In this document: one piece after another, positions 38,244 to 40,247 of the stretch | How the letters are laid out: every line of letters starts with the position of its first letter | Position numbering within the stretch: the first letter of the stretch is position 1 | NCBI GenBank assembly: GCA_023384005.1 | Contig: JAHDXY010000007.1 | Coordinates: 1-40,247, forward strand | DNA: 40,247 nt | Source: Burkholderiaceae bacterium | GTDB lineage: Bacteria; Pseudomonadota; Gammaproteobacteria; Burkholderiales; Burkholderiaceae_E | Direction: 5' to 3' | Translations under genes and position numbers: made by a program | Notes under the pieces: generated by a model | The model's input: only the letters and a program-made list of their open reading frames with translations | Told to the model about the DNA's origin: nothing | Databases searched by the model: none

Positions 38244-39419
38244 TTATTCGCACCGATCGATCGTGCATTTTGCGATGACCACTTCCTGCCCGTCGCGCAA
38301 CTGTGCGATGTAGAAGGGCACACTGATCTGCCGATCGATTCCATACGTCTTTGCACCGGTCCATTCGACCTTGCCGAGCACACCTTGAAAGTTTTTGAGC
38401 GAGGCCATTGCGTCGCGGACCTTGATCGTGTCGTCAACCGTGTTGGCGGTTCGCATCGCCTGCAGCATCATGTTGAAGCCGTCATAGTAAAACGGCGCAA
38501 AGCCGTTCATCGGGTGCTTATAAGTCGCTTCGAATTTCTTCTTGAAGGCAACTAAGACCGGATCGCTCGGGTTCGTAGGAGCGTGAAGATAGAGTCCTTC
38601 GGCAGCCTTTTTTCCGGCAACGTTGACGATTTCCTGCGTCGCCGGCCCGCCGGTTCGCACGATCAAACCCGCATATCCGAGCTCACGTGACTGCTTGACG
38701 ACCAGTCCAGCGGTCGTGGGTGACATCCCACTGAGCTCGATAGCATCGACTTTTCCTGCCAGCGCGCGGGTCAGGATTGAAACGAAGTCGACGCTGTTCC
38801 GTTCAAAGAACTCAGTCCTGTAGGCGACGCCGTTTTCCTTGTATGCGCGTGCAGTATCGACCTCCATAGCGTGGCCGGTCTCGTCATTTTCAACGAGGCC
38901 AATCACGTTCTTGAGATTCTTGTGTTTAACCAGCCAACTGATCTGCGGCATCGCCATCTGCTGGGAGCCGACGGACACGCGGAATATGCCGGGATTCTCC
39001 GGGTTGGTGGCTTTCGGGGTGAATGCCAGCGTGATGGCGACGGCGCCGTTCTGCTTCAGGAGTGGCTGAGCCGCAAGCAATGTTGCCGAGCCCATAGGGC
39101 CAACAAAGTACTTGACATGGTCACTTGAAATCAACCGGTTGACTACAGTCACAGCCTCGTTGGCCTGGTACTTGGTATCGTAGGGAATGACTTTGAGCGT
39201 GTAGGTCTTGCCGGCCACTTTCAGCCCGCCAGCATCGTTGACCTCCTTGGCTGCCATTTCCACGACGTGCTGCATGCTTATACCCCACGCTGCACCGGGG
39301 CCTGAAAGTGGTAGCGGAGCTCCGATAGCTAAGGTTTCCGCTGCCTGCAGTGCGGCTGTAGAAAGAAAAGTCGTAGCAAACAAAATGCCAACTGCGACAG
39401 TCCTTTTTCTCATAAACAT
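38244..39419 (-). CDS. Periplasmic LivK-type (branched-chain amino-acid family) binding protein, orphan
   Basis: A 391-residue type I binding protein. The signal peptide (MFMRKRTVAVGILFATTFLSTAAL region) ends near ALQAAE, and the mature chain starts with IGAPLPLSGPGAAWG, the family hallmark. Later elements include VKYFVGPMGSATLLAAQPL and GFAPFYYDGFNMMLQAM. No LivH/M/G/F membrane or ATPase genes are visible nearby, so the partner must lie outside the window or elsewhere. Many such proteins bind aromatic or aliphatic acids rather than amino acids. ATG 39419 has GGAG six bases upstream; another in-frame ATG lies four codons before it. Confidence 0.92.
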   Translation of the reverse strand: MFMRKRTVAVGILFATTFLSTAALQAAETLAIGAPLPLSGPGAAWGISMQHVVEMAAKEVNDAGGLKVAGKTYTLKVIPYDTKYQANEAVTVVNRLISSDHVKYFVGPMGSATLLAAQPLLKQNGAVAITLAFTPKATNPENPGIFRVSVGSQQMAMPQISWLVKHKNLKNVIGLVENDETGHAMEVDTARAYKENGVAYRTEFFERNSVDFVSILTRALAGKVDAIELSGMSPTTAGLVVKQSRELGYAGLIVRTGGPATQEIVNVAGKKAAEGLYLHAPTNPSDPVLVAFKKKFEATYKHPMNGFAPFYYDGFNMMLQAMRTANTVDDTIKVRDAMASLKNFQGVLGKVEWTGAKTYGIDRQISVPFYIAQLRDGQEVVIAKCTIDRCE

Positions 39420-39565
39420 GGTTCTCTCCATTGCGTGGTTGAACTGAAAGGGTTACGACGCCCATTGGCAATATGGCATTGCTGGGTCTTGATATGCTGA
39501 AGACCATGGTCAGAATTACTACGCATTGAGCCAGCTCGCTTCAAAGCGCTTGCCGTGGTATGTGG

Positions 39566-40247
39566 CTATTCAGGGGTGACACCAGGGTTCGGCGCGGGGC
39601 GAACACCGCCGTACAACTCCCAAGTGCTGGCAGTCAGCCATCCCGCGTCAATTATCAGGTTTATGCCGGTGATCGCCGAGGCACGATCAGAGGCTAGAAA
39701 CTCGATACCCTCGGCCACCTCTATCGGTTCGACGCAGCGGCCAAGCGCCATGTGTGCATCGGGGTCGCTCGCATAGCGCCCTCCCGCCTCAAAGCGAGCT
39801 AACACGCGGGGCACTAAAGTAAGGCCAGGTGCAACGCAATTCACGCGGACACCAGCACGACCCCATTCCCCGGCCAGGCATTGCGTAAGATGGATGACCG
39901 CCGCCTTGCTTGGCCCATAGGCATGCAGAGGCGAGGAGCCGATACCCGCCAGCGATGCGACGTTTACTATGCTGCCGAAACCACGTGCCGCCATGCGCGT
40001 CCCGAAGGCGCGATTTGCGAAGTAGGTGCCGTCGAGATTGACCGCCATAATCCGCTCCCAGACATCGAGCGGCGTCTTGGCTACCGGAACATTTTGCTGA
40101 AAGGTTCCAGAAGAGACGACGAGAGAGGCAACCGGGCCGATCTCTTCCTCGATCTTGGCCGCGAGTTGATCCATTGCGGCCATGCTGCTGACATCCGTTG
40201 CAAAGGCTTGCCCGCCGATCTCGGCCGCTAGCTGCTGCGCCGTCTCG
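39566..40247 (-). CDS. Short-chain dehydrogenase/reductase (SDR) 3, N-terminus outside window
   Basis: The frame is open to the right edge of the window, so the cofactor-binding start is missing. About 226 residues remain: TDVSSM near the start, the catalytic NVASLAGIGSSPLHAYGPSK (Ser, Tyr and Lys present), NCVAPGLTLVPRVL and the terminal INLIIDAGWLTAS. The usual N-N-A-G segment is replaced by S-S-G-T (VVSSGTFQQ), an unusual change in a structural motif. Oxidoreductase activity remains likely because the catalytic triad is intact. It is the first visible gene of the minus-strand region-4 cluster and lies 146 bases upstream of the LivK-type gene. Confidence 0.88.
   Translation of the reverse strand, partial: ETAQQLAAEIGGQAFATDVSSMAAMDQLAAKIEEEIGPVASLVVSSGTFQQNVPVAKTPLDVWERIMAVNLDGTYFANRAFGTRMAARGFGSIVNVASLAGIGSSPLHAYGPSKAAVIHLTQCLAGEWGRAGVRVNCVAPGLTLVPRVLARFEAGGRYASDPDAHMALGRCVEPIEVAEGIEFLASDRASAITGINLIIDAGWLTASTWELYGGVRPAPNPGVTPE

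Overview
The window is GC-rich and has very tight gene packing. Together with its gene content (paired MmgE/PrpD proteins, TRAP systems of the DctP and TAXI types, orphan solute-binding proteins, thiolase-like/DUF35 pairs), this suggests a betaproteobacterium, most likely of the Burkholderiales. That placement is by resemblance only. The window begins inside an initiator tRNA gene. Everything after it is accessory catabolism: at least four uptake-plus-degradation clusters, each with its own regulator or regulatory gap.

Region 1 (1-9856). A minus-strand operon encodes a polyamine-type ABC importer (binding protein, ATPase, two permeases), a class III aminotransferase and a GntR/UTRA regulator. 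A plus-strand operon diverges from it and encodes a two-subunit CoA-transferase, a thiolase-like protein without its usual cysteine, and its DUF35 zinc-ribbon partner. The shared gap holds a good promoter and a perfect AT-rich palindrome, the best operator candidate. Read together, an amine or amino acid is imported, transaminated, activated with CoA and cleaved.

Region 2 (10203-19656). Eight minus-strand genes encode two enolase-superfamily enzymes, a PDC-lactonase-like amidohydrolase, a complete DctPQM TRAP transporter, a zinc alcohol dehydrogenase and a short-chain dehydrogenase. A divergent GntR/FCD regulator stands upstream, and a hairpin with a T-rich tail lies at the downstream end. 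The set suits uptake, oxidation, lactone hydrolysis and dehydration of a sugar acid or similar hydroxy-acid.

Region 3 (20002-35055). A plus-strand operon encodes a split adenosylcobalamin-dependent acyl-CoA mutase, an acyl-CoA ligase, an acyl-CoA dehydrogenase, an MmgE/PrpD protein, an MFS carrier and a MeaB-type G-protein. A minus-strand operon converges on it with an LDH2-family oxidoreductase, a second MmgE/PrpD protein, a fused TRAP permease and a TAXI binding protein. A divergent LysR gene lies beyond. The mutase has unusual active-site and B12-ligand residues, and the dehydrogenase has Asp where the catalytic Glu is expected. This is the strongest candidate for an undescribed pathway, with a layout like the known 2-hydroxyisobutyryl-CoA mutase clusters but probably a different substrate.

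Region 4 (35056-40247). This looks like a patchwork: a tandem-domain EthD-like protein, a broken IS1182-like transposase start, a second TAXI binding protein closely similar to the first but without a permease, two short-chain dehydrogenases (one cut by the window edge) and an orphan LivK-type binding protein. Short tandem repeats and hairpins mark the joins.

Many genes overlap by ATGA or GTGA, and several starts below were chosen on that basis or from ribosome-binding sites. All family calls come from motifs read by eye; no database search was run.
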